Shown: piece after piece, positions 1 to 7,190 of the stretch | Layout: each line of letters starts with the position of its first letter | Position numbering within the stretch: the first letter of the stretch is position 1 | Assembly: GCA_018657165.1 (NCBI GenBank) | Contig: JABHXS010000110.1 | Span: forward strand, 1 to 8,241 | DNA: 8,241 bases | Source of the DNA: Nitrosomonadales bacterium | Lineage (GTDB): Bacteria > Pseudomonadota > Gammaproteobacteria > Burkholderiales > Methylophilaceae | Direction: 5' to 3' | The notes under the pieces: generated by a model | Databases searched by the model: none | Told to the model about the DNA's origin: nothing | Seen by the model: only the letters and a program-made list of their open reading frames with translations | Made by a program: the position numbers and the translations under genes

Positions 1-561
1 CTTGAGGCCTTAGTTAAGTCAGGTGAATTTAGAGAGGATTTATTTCACAGGCTCAATGTAATTCGCATCAAGGTGCCACCCCTTCGAGATAGAGTTGAAG
101 ACATTCCCCTCTTGTCACAATACTTTTTAAATAAAAGTGCAAAGCAATTAAATGTAAAACTAAAATCACTCTCGCCAGAGGTTACCGAGTATTTAAAAAA
201 TTTATATTGGCAGGGCAATGTCAGGCAGCTTGAAAATATTTGCCATTGGCTAACGGTGATGGCCCCAGGGAATGTTATCAATGTCAGTGACCTACCCGCT
301 GAATTAAATAGCGAGCCTTTATCTTTGGCAGCAGAGTCCGCGAGTTGGAAAGAGAACATGGGGAGAGAGGTTGCTAAAATACTCCTGGCCGGTGAAGTGA
401 ATATTTTTAAGGACTACACCCACATGTTTGAAAAAGAATTGATTATCCAGGCTTTAAAATTTACCAAGGGACGAAGGGTGGAGGCAGCCAAATTATTAGG
501 GGTAGGCAGAAATACGATTACCCGAAAAATTAAAGAGTTAGAGATTGATCTTAGTGATTAA
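1..561 (+). CDS. ntrC: Nitrogen regulation protein NtrC, C-terminal part (5' end outside window)
   Basis: The open frame runs from the left edge; the GTG at 73 is internal. The visible 186 residues are the end of a sigma-54-dependent response regulator that activates nitrogen-assimilation genes when phosphorylated by NtrB. Residues 9-32 (GEFREDLFHRLNV, then VPPLRDRVEDIP) are the end of the AAA+ sigma-54 interaction domain with its arginine-rich region. Residues 70-79 carry the sensor-II type motif WQGNVRQLEN. Residues 79-99 (ENICHWLTVMAPG, SDLP) are the NtrC-specific continuation known from enterobacterial NtrC, which is why I name it NtrC and not another family member. A Fis-type helix-turn-helix occupies about 146-181 (EAAKLLGVGRNTITRKIKEL). 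Oddity: the usual Pro of WPGNVRQLEN is Gln71. The receiver domain and Walker motifs lie outside, so I cannot check whether they are intact. It ends at a bidirectional terminator. Confidence 0.95.
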   Translation, partial: LEALVKSGEFREDLFHRLNVIRIKVPPLRDRVEDIPLLSQYFLNKSAKQLNVKLKSLSPEVTEYLKNLYWQGNVRQLENICHWLTVMAPGNVINVSDLPAELNSEPLSLAAESASWKENMGREVAKILLAGEVNIFKDYTHMFEKELIIQALKFTKGRRVEAAKLLGVGRNTITRKIKELEIDLSD

Positions 562-578
562 AAATTAGTGATTAAAAA
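551..578. repeat. Perfect 14-bp tandem duplication across the ntrC stop codon
   Basis: TTAGTGATTAAAAA occurs at 551-564 and again at 565-578 without mismatch. The first copy encodes the last residues and the TAA stop of ntrC, and the second copy is untranslated. Because the stop lies inside the first copy, the duplication leaves the protein unchanged. It probably arose by slippage or a small unequal exchange; this is inference. Confidence 0.9.
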
Positions 579-603
579 AAAGGCTCCCGAGGGAGCCTTT
601 TTT
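574..603. terminator. Bidirectional intrinsic terminator between ntrC and the porin gene
   Basis: GGCTCCC at 582-588 pairs with GGGAGCC at 591-597, giving a GC-rich stem with a very small loop (2 nt GA, or 4 nt CGAG if the last pair opens). It is flanked by eight A at 574-581 and six T at 598-603, so it has a U-tract when read from either strand. It lies 12 bp after the ntrC stop and 27 bp beyond the porin stop on the other strand, so it fits termination of both convergent genes. Confidence 0.9.
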
Positions 604-630
604 AATATTACGTTCTCTTAGAATTAAATT

Positions 631-1848
631 CTAGAAGAATAAGATTGCGCCTAAAGCGATTGTATCTGACTCATTACTTGTGCCAGCTTGATTTGTAGCC
701 TCAACTTTATTATATTCAGCCACTAAGTTTAAGTGCTTAGTTAATGGATGATAAACGCCCACTGTTGTTCTCTCGTTTTCTTCAACAAGCGTAGTATTAG
801 TTTCGCCTGTAGCTAAATCTAGGTTAGATACACCATACGCTACACCTAGTTTTGTACCAGTTGGAAGTACGTATGTACCCTGAACATAACCACCGTCAGA
901 ATCACGTGCTTTACCAGTTGTATCAAAACCATTCTTTAGCAGAATTGTAGTACCAACACCTTCACCAGAGTAACCGTAAGCTACAATGTTTGCGTTACCA
1001 AATGATAAAGAAACACCAGCCTCATATGCGTCAGCACGATCTGTCGAATCAGTTACAAGAGCAACTGTAGCAGCACCATTATTAAGACCTGTCACTTCTT
1101 GACTGAAGAAACCAGCCCAAACTTTACCGCCGAAGTCGCCTGTCCATGAGTAAGATGCTTGACCACCGAAACCAAATTCATCTGTTGCGCCTGTTGATGC
1201 GCCACTCAGAGAAACAGTTGTCTGTTGTGCATTCCATGGTTGAGTAATACCTAAAGTCGCTTGGAAGCCATTCATGTTTGGTGTTGTGTATGAAATTTGA
1301 CCTTTCCAGTCAGCATAAAGATAACCAGTACCGATACCACCATATGTAGTAGTTCCGCCACCTGCACCAGATGCAGGAGCACCTGTACCTAGCAATGTCA
1401 TATCATTAAGAATCGCTGTTGAACCAAAGATACCAAGATCTTTACCCACTTTAACAGAACCCCATGATTTATCACCAAATGTTAAGAATGCTTGACGTGC
1501 TTCTTCACTACCACCGCCCATAAGGCCTGCAGTTGTACTAGCACCCGGTTGGAATGAGATTGTTACAGATGTATCAAGATTATTCTGACGTGTTGTTGCT
1601 GTAAAGCCTAACCAGTTTGGTAAAAGACCTGTATTGATAGAATACATGTCAGAATCATTACTTTTAGTAATCGCATGGCCACCAGTAACAGTGTTAGAAT
1701 CGTCACCGTCAGTCATAATTGCGAATGCATTAACGTTACCGTTCATATCCACAGTCCACTCACCAGCGTCCCATGTGATACCTGCATTAGCTGCTGAAGC
1801 TGATGCTAATACTGCACCTGCTACCGCTAATTTAATTTTGTTATTCAT
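631..1848 (-). CDS. Outer-membrane porin, 16-strand type (Gram-negative porin family)
   Basis: 405 residues. Residues 1-22 form a classic Sec signal peptide: basic NNKIK, hydrophobic core LAVAGAVLASASA, and an AxA cleavage site (ANA) before Gly23. The mature protein consists of alternating short strands and polar Gly/Ser/Thr/Asn-rich loops, and ends in Phe-Phe (AILFF), the C-terminal signature recognised by the BAM assembly machinery. EARQAFLTFGDKSWGSVKVGK (from 116) and ISYTTPNMNGFQATLGI (from 185) match the strand patterns on either side of the constriction loop in betaproteobacterial porins. It should form trimeric channels for small hydrophilic solutes; the substrate cannot be read from the sequence. 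The intervening segment 141-180 is Gly/Thr/Ala-rich with almost no charge, unlike the acidic loop 3 of general porins. A strong ribosome site, its own long leader and a less AT-rich composition than its neighbours suggest high expression. Confidence 0.93.
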   Translation of the reverse strand: MNNKIKLAVAGAVLASASAANAGITWDAGEWTVDMNGNVNAFAIMTDGDDSNTVTGGHAITKSNDSDMYSINTGLLPNWLGFTATTRQNNLDTSVTISFQPGASTTAGLMGGGSEEARQAFLTFGDKSWGSVKVGKDLGIFGSTAILNDMTLLGTGAPASGAGGGTTTYGGIGTGYLYADWKGQISYTTPNMNGFQATLGITQPWNAQQTTVSLSGASTGATDEFGFGGQASYSWTGDFGGKVWAGFFSQEVTGLNNGAATVALVTDSTDRADAYEAGVSLSFGNANIVAYGYSGEGVGTTILLKNGFDTTGKARDSDGGYVQGTYVLPTGTKLGVAYGVSNLDLATGETNTTLVEENERTTVGVYHPLTKHLNLVAEYNKVEATNQAGTSNESDTIALGAILFF

Positions 1849-1854
1849 ATGTTT

Positions 1855-1860
1855 CTCCTT
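1855..1860 (-). promoter_or_regulatory. Strong Shine-Dalgarno site of the porin gene
   Basis: Read on the minus strand, AAGGAG is followed by AAACAT and then the ATG ending at 1848, giving ideal spacing of 6 nt. This fixes the porin start and agrees with the signal peptide. It is the only near-perfect ribosome site in the window. Confidence 0.88.
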
Positions 1861-1872
1861 AATTTAAAAAAT

Positions 1873-1888
1873 TTTTAAAGCTTTAAAA
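1873..1888. repeat. Perfect 16-bp palindrome in the porin leader
   Basis: TTTTAAAGCTTTAAAA is identical on both strands and lies 12 bp upstream of the Shine-Dalgarno site, inside the presumed 5' untranslated region. It could be a dimeric protein operator or a weak AU-rich hairpin. The sequence around it is almost pure A/T, so chance cannot be excluded. Confidence 0.6.
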
Positions 1889-1903
1889 CTTTCGTAAAAC
1901 TAT

Positions 1904-1920
1904 AAATACATTACGTATTT
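1904..1920. repeat. 17-bp dyad upstream of the porin gene
   Basis: AAATAC at 1904-1909 and GTATTT at 1915-1920 are inverted repeats separated by 5 bp (ATTAC). Its place, just downstream of the candidate -10 box on the minus strand, is that of an operator or the start of the leader. I do not recognise the binding protein. Confidence 0.45.
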
Positions 1921-1936
1921 TTCAAAAGTTAGGTTC

Positions 1937-1966
1937 ATTATCTAACAACCAAATGCCACATCGCAA
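1937..1966 (-). promoter_or_regulatory. Candidate sigma-70 promoter of the porin gene
   Basis: On the minus strand TTGCGA (1966-1961) is followed after 18 bp by GATAAT (1942-1937); with 16 bp spacing the -10 would be TAGATA. Transcription would begin near 1930, giving a leader of about 80 nt that contains the dyad and the 16-bp palindrome. The remaining part of the 227-bp gap (1967-2075) shows A/T runs and no gene. Confidence 0.4.
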
Positions 1967-2075
1967 GCTTTTTGTCTTTTTTTTGTCACATTTCTATGCT
2001 TTTGTTGCATTAAAACAACATCATTCGCCAAATCCCGCTTTAAATGGTGTGTTGCCTAAGTTTGGAAAATGAGAT

Positions 2076-3179
2076 CTACTGACTCAGCTTTTTAAACGTT
2101 TGGATCGCAAAACGATCTGTCATGCCCGCGATATAGTCCGAAACCAGGACAGCTAAATCCTTTTGGCTATGGGTCTCATGAATATTAATTAAGTCAGGGT
2201 TCTTCATGAATGTTTTAAATAATGCATTGATGACATCATGCGCATTATCTGTCATGGCCTGGACCCTCGGGTGCAAATAAAGCGCCGCCCTTAAAAATTG
2301 CTTTAATGATTGTTGTTTTTTTGACATGTCCTCTGACAAGGCAATCATGGGGCTGGCATTTCGGACATCAGCAATGCAGGTTGGGTTTTGTTTGTCTATA
2401 TGGCCTTGTGATTCATGACATAAGTCCATAATAAAAAAATTCATCATCCTTCGAATGGTGGCCCTAATGTGTTGCCTATCTTTAATTGAAGGTGATTCAG
2501 ATTTTACTTCCGCACTTATTTCATTAAAAAATGACACCTCGCATAATTGGTCGAAAGAAAGTAGGCCTGAGCGAATACCGTCATCAATATCATGATGGTT
2601 ATAGGCAATCTCGTCAGCAAAGTTGACCAATTGTGCCTCAAGTGAAGGTTGTTTATTTTTAATAAATCGTTCGCCAATCACCCCCAATTTTAAAGCATTC
2701 TTATTTGAGCAATGCTTTAAAATTCCCTCCCTTGTCTCAAACGTTAGGTTAAGCCCCTTAAAATCGACGTAATCATTTTCTAAAACATCAACAATCCTTA
2801 ACGATTGAAGGTTATGCTCAAACCCGCCATATTCTTTCATGCATTGATTTAGGGCGCTTTGCCCTGCGTGACCAAAAGGCGTGTGGCCTAAGTCGTGAGC
2901 CAGTGCGATTGCCTCTGCCAAATCCTCATGAAGCCCCAACGTCCGTGCCACACCCCTAGAAACCTGAGAAACCTCTAAAGAATGCGTGAGTCGCGTCCTA
3001 AACATGTCGCCCTCATGATTCACAAAGACTTGAGTCTTATATTCCAGCCTTCTAAAAGCGGCTGAGTGAATAATGCGATCGCGATCTCTTTGGAAGTCAT
3101 TTCGAAGCTCTGAAGGCGCCTCTTTAAATTGCCTGCCTAAACTTTTTTTGGGGTCAGCGGCGAAAGGTTTTAAATTCAT
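2076..3179 (-). CDS. dgt: Deoxyguanosinetriphosphate triphosphohydrolase-like protein (dGTPase, HD superfamily)
   Basis: 367 residues, the usual length of the shorter dGTPase-like subfamily. The family hydrolyses dNTPs, classically dGTP, to the nucleoside and tripolyphosphate and so acts on the dNTP pool in the cytoplasm. Visible marks are RDRDRIIHSAAFRRLEYKTQVF (31-52; dRDRIIHS..FRRL is the N-terminal signature), VNHEGD and TRLTHSLEV with metal ligand His66, HD at 95-96 in AHDLGHTPFGHAG, and the last metal ligand Asp189 in NFADEIAYNHHDIDDG. All HD-domain ligands (H...HD...D) are present, so it should be active. The start fits homologues (short MNLKPFAADP leader) but has no clear Shine-Dalgarno site. 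It begins 8 bp after the aroB stop, so translational coupling is likely. It is the last gene of the aroK-aroB-dgt operon; I see no convincing terminator after it. Confidence 0.95.
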   Translation of the reverse strand: MNLKPFAADPKKSLGRQFKEAPSELRNDFQRDRDRIIHSAAFRRLEYKTQVFVNHEGDMFRTRLTHSLEVSQVSRGVARTLGLHEDLAEAIALAHDLGHTPFGHAGQSALNQCMKEYGGFEHNLQSLRIVDVLENDYVDFKGLNLTFETREGILKHCSNKNALKLGVIGERFIKNKQPSLEAQLVNFADEIAYNHHDIDDGIRSGLLSFDQLCEVSFFNEISAEVKSESPSIKDRQHIRATIRRMMNFFIMDLCHESQGHIDKQNPTCIADVRNASPMIALSEDMSKKQQSLKQFLRAALYLHPRVQAMTDNAHDVINALFKTFMKNPDLINIHETHSQKDLAVLVSDYIAGMTDRFAIQTFKKLSQ

Positions 3180-3187
3180 GAAAAAAT

Positions 3188-4267
3188 TTAGTGAGGAGAT
3201 TGTTCTAATATTTGACGAAGCTTTTTAAAATCATAGTCCTTGGTCAAGATGGCCTCGCCCATAGCTTTTTGAAGCACTAAATTAATCTGCCCGTCCTTTG
3301 TTTTCTTATCAAGCATCATCAGCGCTAGGTATTTTTCAACTGAAATCTTTGGCGGCTCTGTGGGTAAGCCTGCGTTCTTTATGAGCCTCACAATACGTTT
3401 AACATCTTCATCAGAAAGCCAACCCATACACTGAGATAACCTTGCTGCCATCACCATTCCCACCCCAACAGCTTCGCCATGCAACCAATTGCCATAACCT
3501 TCTGCCACCTCAATCGCATGCCCAAAAGTGTGCCCTAAATTTAATATTGCCCGAATACCCGATTCAAACTCATCCGCCTCAACAACGTCTGCCTTATTTT
3601 GACAAGAGCGCAGTATCGCCTCAGTTAAATACTCCGGGTTCATTTCCGTCAATGATTGGATATTGTCTTCTAGCCATTCAAAAAACTTACTATCACGGAT
3701 CAGGCCATACTTAATGACCTCGGCTAAACCTGCAGATAATTCTCGACTCGGTAAAGTCTTCAGCACATTTACATCCGTAATGACGCATTTAGGCTGATAA
3801 AAGGCCCCTATCATATTTTTACCCTGCGGATGATTAATCCCCGTTTTACCACCGACGGATGAGTCAACCTGTGACAGCAGGGTGGTGGGCATCTGTATAA
3901 AATTAACCCCCCTCATATAGGTTGCTGCCGCAAAGCCGGTAATATCCCCGATGACGCCCCCTCCCAATGCAATCAGCGTAATGTTTCGGTCAGCCTTATT
4001 TTTAAGCAGCTCTGAGTAAATGGTATTCAGCGAGTCCGTATTTTTATACTTTTCTCCATCCGGCAAGATGATAGATATGACATCCTTATGAGGGGATAAA
4101 GAGTCCAAAAGTGGTTTCAAGTAAATATCAGCCACCAGATTATTGGTGACGACGGCAATTTTCTTATGAGGCAGGTGTTGGCTTAATAAATCATAATCTG
4201 AGATTAAATCTTGACCAATATAAATAGGATAACTTCTCTCATTAAATTGAATGTGAATAGTTTTCAT
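3188..4267 (-). CDS. aroB: 3-dehydroquinate synthase
   Basis: 359 residues, full length for the family. It converts DAHP to 3-dehydroquinate, the second step of the shikimate pathway, using NAD+ and a divalent metal. The NAD-binding signature is ALGGGVIGDITGFAAATYMRG (100-120), followed by PTTLLSQVDSSVGGKTGIN (127-145) and KNMIGAFYQP. Metal ligands are Glu183 in GLAEVIKYG, His246 in LNLGHTFGHA and His263 in LHGEAV. The DGEKYK motif (70-75) is also present. Nothing is missing. The ATG lies only 3 bp after the aroK stop, so both are read from one mRNA. An AGGA lies rather far upstream inside the aroK end, so coupling probably matters for initiation. In the same operon AroK performs a later step of this pathway. 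Confidence 0.98.
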   Translation of the reverse strand: MKTIHIQFNERSYPIYIGQDLISDYDLLSQHLPHKKIAVVTNNLVADIYLKPLLDSLSPHKDVISIILPDGEKYKNTDSLNTIYSELLKNKADRNITLIALGGGVIGDITGFAAATYMRGVNFIQMPTTLLSQVDSSVGGKTGINHPQGKNMIGAFYQPKCVITDVNVLKTLPSRELSAGLAEVIKYGLIRDSKFFEWLEDNIQSLTEMNPEYLTEAILRSCQNKADVVEADEFESGIRAILNLGHTFGHAIEVAEGYGNWLHGEAVGVGMVMAARLSQCMGWLSDEDVKRIVRLIKNAGLPTEPPKISVEKYLALMMLDKKTKDGQINLVLQKAMGEAILTKDYDFKKLRQILEQSPH

Positions 4268-4270
4268 GGG

Positions 4271-4783
4271 TTATTTTATCATCCTAATAATTTCGTTAAC
4301 GACCTCATGGATTCGTTTATTTTTTGTCGATACCTCAAAATCTGAAATTGCTTCGTAAAGCGGCTCTCTCTCCTTACAAAGTTTTTTGATAATTGCCTCA
4401 ATGTTTCCTGTTTTTAACAAGGGTCTGGACTTATCGTTCTTCATTCTTGAAATCAAATCCCTTTGATCAGATTTCAAATATATCACTATCCCATTTTTAG
4501 ACAAAAGATTGCGATTAGATTCTGAGAGGATGATGCCGCCCCCTGTGGCTAAAACAATATCCTTTTTACTCACAAGCTCTTTTAAAACATCCTTTTCTCT
4601 CTCACGAAAACCAGCCTCACCTTCGTACTCAAAAATCATGGGCACATTAACGCCTAATTTTTCTTCAAGCACCTGATCACTATCAAAAAAAGCTTTATCC
4701 AATTTTTTGGACAAAATTCTACCTAAGGTCGTTTTACCTGACCCCATGAGACCTATCAGATATATATTTTTATATTTTTTCAT
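4271..4783 (-). CDS. aroK: Shikimate kinase
   Basis: 170 residues, normal length. It phosphorylates shikimate at the 3-hydroxyl with ATP, the fifth step of the shikimate pathway. The Walker A motif is GLMGSGKT (11-18). Shikimate-binding residues are Asp34/Asp36 (FFDSD), Arg60 (GFRERE) and the GGG at 81-83 in LATGGGIIL. The lid arginine is Arg120 in KSRPLL. The core is intact. First gene of the operon with aroB and dgt; its leader is the 105-bp region shared with the divergent mrcA. A weak AGG lies 7 nt before the ATG. In many betaproteobacteria the type IV pilus genes pilM-Q precede aroK; here they are absent and aroK itself heads the operon. Confidence 0.97.
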   Translation of the reverse strand: MKKYKNIYLIGLMGSGKTTLGRILSKKLDKAFFDSDQVLEEKLGVNVPMIFEYEGEAGFREREKDVLKELVSKKDIVLATGGGIILSESNRNLLSKNGIVIYLKSDQRDLISRMKNDKSRPLLKTGNIEAIIKKLCKEREPLYEAISDFEVSTKNKRIHEVVNEIIRMIK

Positions 4784-4823
4784 ATCAAGCCTGATTTAAA
4801 ACAAAATTATAAATCAATTAAAA

Positions 4824-4852
4824 CTTATAATGATAATGTTCAGCTCTATAAT
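4824..4852 (+). promoter_or_regulatory. Candidate promoter of mrcA
   Basis: TATAAT at 4847-4852 is a perfect -10 box, with the start ATG 37 bp downstream. The -35 at 17 bp spacing (CTTATA, 4824-4829) is poor. The region is AT-rich and contains a second TATAAT at 4826-4831, so the exact start is uncertain. Confidence 0.42.
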
Positions 4853-4879
4853 ATACTTATATCGATAACAAATTTACAA
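4850..4879 (-). promoter_or_regulatory. Candidate promoter of the aroK-aroB-dgt operon
   Basis: On the minus strand TTGTAA (4879-4874) is followed after 18 bp by TATATT (4855-4850). The leader to the aroK ATG would be about 60 nt. Its -10 overlaps the candidate mrcA -10 box, so the two polymerases could compete. Other AT-rich choices exist nearby. Confidence 0.3.
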
Positions 4880-4888
4880 ATCCATATC

Positions 4889-7174
4889 ATGATTTCGAAG
4901 ATAAAAAATATTCTAATGCTCCCCTTTCTCATCGGCCTATCGGGTTTAGCAATTATTATTTTTACAGTAGCCTTGATATACCCAACGCTTCCTGATGTTG
5001 AGAGCCTTTCAAAATATCGACCCAAAGAGCCTTTGCAAATTTTCACTAAAGATAATTACTTAATTCAAGAGTTTGGTATGGAAAGAAGGGATTTTATTGC
5101 CATAGAAAATGTCCCTCAAAAAATGATAAATGCTATTTTGGCAATTGAAGATAGGCGGTTCTTTGAGCATCCTGGAATTGATTTTATTGGAATTGCCCGA
5201 GCGGCGCTGAAAAACTTTACTGGGCAGAGTCGGGAGGGGGCAAGCACCATCACTATGCAAGTTGCCCGAAATTTCTTTTTGTCTTCTGAAAAAACCTTAA
5301 AAAGAAAAATGAATGAAGTCTTGCTCTCTCTAAAAATTGAAAATAAATTATCCAAAGAAGAAATACTTGAGCTATATATCAATCAAATCTATCTTGGGCA
5401 AAGGTCCTTTGGGTTTTCTGCTGCTGCTAATACATACTTTAATAAGACATTAGAGAAGTTAAATCTAGCTGAAATTGCACTGCTGGCAGGTCTGCCAAAA
5501 GCGCCTAGCAGGTACAATCCCCTGTCTAACCCAGACCTAGCTGTGGCAAGACAACATACCGTTTTAAATAATATGTTTAAGTATGGCTTTATTGATAGGC
5601 CCTCATACATATTAGCGCTCGAAGCACATCTTGATCTAGTTGAAAAAAATATTCGTTATGAGATTCAGGCTGATTATATTGCAGAGATGGTAAGAAAAGT
5701 CTTGTACGAAGAATATGGCAATAGTATTTATACCAGTGGATTAAAGGTTATCACCACCATTAAAAAAAGAAACCAGGAGGTTGCAAACCAAGCGATTGAA
5801 AATGGCATTATTAACTATTTAAATCGTCAAGAGCTTAAAGCACCCGAGGGATTTATTGATCTTGATGCTGATAGCTTTAATGATAAAAAAACAAAAAACC
5901 AGCATTTAAGAAAAGCGCTAAGACCTTTCAAAACTTATAACAATTTTATCCCCGGCGTTGTTTTATCCACCAAGCCTTACAAAATCGAAGTTTTTCTTAA
6001 AAATAACCAATACATCACTATTTATCGAAAAAATTTAGGCTTATTGAAGAAAGATTTGGCAAAGGAAAACCCGGAGGAAAGATTAGTTAAGCAGGGATCC
6101 GTGATGAGGTTTGTGAAAAAAAATAAGGATTGGATTGTTACCCAACTTCCCGAGGTTGAAGGTGCATTAATTTCAATGGATCCTAACACGGGTGCAATTG
6201 TTGCCCTTGTCGGCGGTTTTAGTTTTAAAAAAAACAAATTTAATCACGCCACTCAAGCGCATCGTCAACCCGGATCCATTTTCAAACCCTTCATCATTTC
6301 TAGTGCACTCGAAAAAGGAATTACGGCCTCCACCATCATCAATGATGGGCCCTTAGAAATTCTTGCCAAGGATCTTGGCACCAATGAAAATTGGGTGCCT
6401 CAAAACTATAATGAGAAATTTTCTGGGCCTATCAGGCTTAGGGAGGGATTAGCAAAATCCAAGAATCTTGTTTCCATAAGAATTTTGAAGCACATTGGCC
6501 CAGAATATGCGCTTGATTATATTGCTCGCTTTGGTTTTAATCCAAAGAAATATAAACCCTACCTATCAATGGCCCTCGGTGTCGGTGAAGCAACGGCTTG
6601 GGAAATGGCAAGGGCCTATAGCGTTTTCGCCAACGGGGGCTATCTTAAAACACCATACTATATTGATAGAATTATTGATTCAAAAGGCAGAAAGATTAAA
6701 CTTCAGGCCGGACTGATAAATGAAGAAACCCCAAGGATAATCGATCCTAGAAATGCTTTTATAATGTATGACCTATTAAAGGAAGTCATTATAAATGGGA
6801 CCGCTAGAAAAGCTAAAACTTTAAAGCGTTCTGATATTGCAGGTAAGACAGGAACTACTAATGATTTGATGGATGCATGGTTCGCCGGGTTTAATTCTGA
6901 CATTGTGACTGTTACATGGATGGGGTTTGATCAACCCAAACCACTGGGCAATAGAGAGACAGGATCGCGTGCAGCGTTGCCGATTTGGATTGATTACATG
7001 AGGCCCTTGCTAAGAGAATATCCCATCAAAAACTTAGTTAAACCCGAAGGAATTACCCCCTTAAAAGTTAATAAAAAAACTGGCATGATGAATAATGCAG
7101 ATGAAAATGGTTTATACGAGTATTTTTATGAAGAATATCCGCCATATGATAATTCTTACTTTGTGATTAACTAA
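4889..7174 (+). CDS. mrcA: Penicillin-binding protein 1A, bifunctional peptidoglycan glycosyltransferase/transpeptidase
   Basis: 761 residues, slightly shorter than E. coli PBP1a (850). It polymerises lipid II into glycan strands and cross-links them at the cytoplasmic membrane, with its catalytic parts in the periplasm. Residues 9-31 form one transmembrane anchor after a short basic N-terminus. The GT51 domain spans about 55-225: catalytic Glu87 in EDRRFFEHPG, GASTITMQ (117-124), KRKMNE with the second Glu143, then ELYINQIYLG and AGLPKAPSRYNP. Residues about 315-420 are the OB-like insert typical of the 1A class, here rich in lysine. The transpeptidase shows SIFK (Ser463 nucleophile, Lys466), SKN (524-526) and KTGT (653-656), so both activities should be intact. 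The ATG gives a normal N-terminus but has no Shine-Dalgarno site. Divergent from aroK. Confidence 0.97.
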   Translation: MISKIKNILMLPFLIGLSGLAIIIFTVALIYPTLPDVESLSKYRPKEPLQIFTKDNYLIQEFGMERRDFIAIENVPQKMINAILAIEDRRFFEHPGIDFIGIARAALKNFTGQSREGASTITMQVARNFFLSSEKTLKRKMNEVLLSLKIENKLSKEEILELYINQIYLGQRSFGFSAAANTYFNKTLEKLNLAEIALLAGLPKAPSRYNPLSNPDLAVARQHTVLNNMFKYGFIDRPSYILALEAHLDLVEKNIRYEIQADYIAEMVRKVLYEEYGNSIYTSGLKVITTIKKRNQEVANQAIENGIINYLNRQELKAPEGFIDLDADSFNDKKTKNQHLRKALRPFKTYNNFIPGVVLSTKPYKIEVFLKNNQYITIYRKNLGLLKKDLAKENPEERLVKQGSVMRFVKKNKDWIVTQLPEVEGALISMDPNTGAIVALVGGFSFKKNKFNHATQAHRQPGSIFKPFIISSALEKGITASTIINDGPLEILAKDLGTNENWVPQNYNEKFSGPIRLREGLAKSKNLVSIRILKHIGPEYALDYIARFGFNPKKYKPYLSMALGVGEATAWEMARAYSVFANGGYLKTPYYIDRIIDSKGRKIKLQAGLINEETPRIIDPRNAFIMYDLLKEVIINGTARKAKTLKRSDIAGKTGTTNDLMDAWFAGFNSDIVTVTWMGFDQPKPLGNRETGSRAALPIWIDYMRPLLREYPIKNLVKPEGITPLKVNKKTGMMNNADENGLYEYFYEEYPPYDNSYFVIN

Positions 7175-7190
7175 TTTAGTTAAAAATAAT

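Noticed and set aside
45..359. 104-residue minus strand reading frame inside ntrC
   Set aside because: It is antisense to a strongly recognisable NtrC coding sequence; nothing supports translation.
1634..1867. 77-residue + strand reading frame antisense to the start of the porin
   Set aside because: It is a shadow of the signal-peptide and N-terminal region of a clear porin gene, with no ribosome site and no recognisable motif.
1944..1958. A sigma-54-like box upstream of the porin (TGGCAT followed by TTGGTTGTT on the minus strand), tempting because ntrC lies nearby
   Set aside because: The -24 half looks good, but the invariant GC of the -12 element is missing at the correct 10-bp spacing.
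1967..1986. T-runs with two TTTTTGTC copies in the porin upstream region, considered as a terminator or a repeat array
   Set aside because: There is no stem before the runs and only two imperfectly spaced copies in A/T-rich DNA.
2003..2020. Inverted repeat TGTTG/CAACA as a terminator for dgt
   Set aside because: The stem is only 5 bp with an 8-nt A/T loop, and no U-tract follows on the minus strand.
3442..3714. 90-residue + strand reading frame inside aroB
   Set aside because: It is antisense to the conserved metal-binding part of AroB and has a low-complexity Pro/His/Gln composition typical of a shadow frame.
4846..6903. Several minus strand frames of 66-88 residues and one + frame (6495-6716) within mrcA
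   Set aside because: They overlap conserved PBP1a domains, lack ribosome sites and show no family features.
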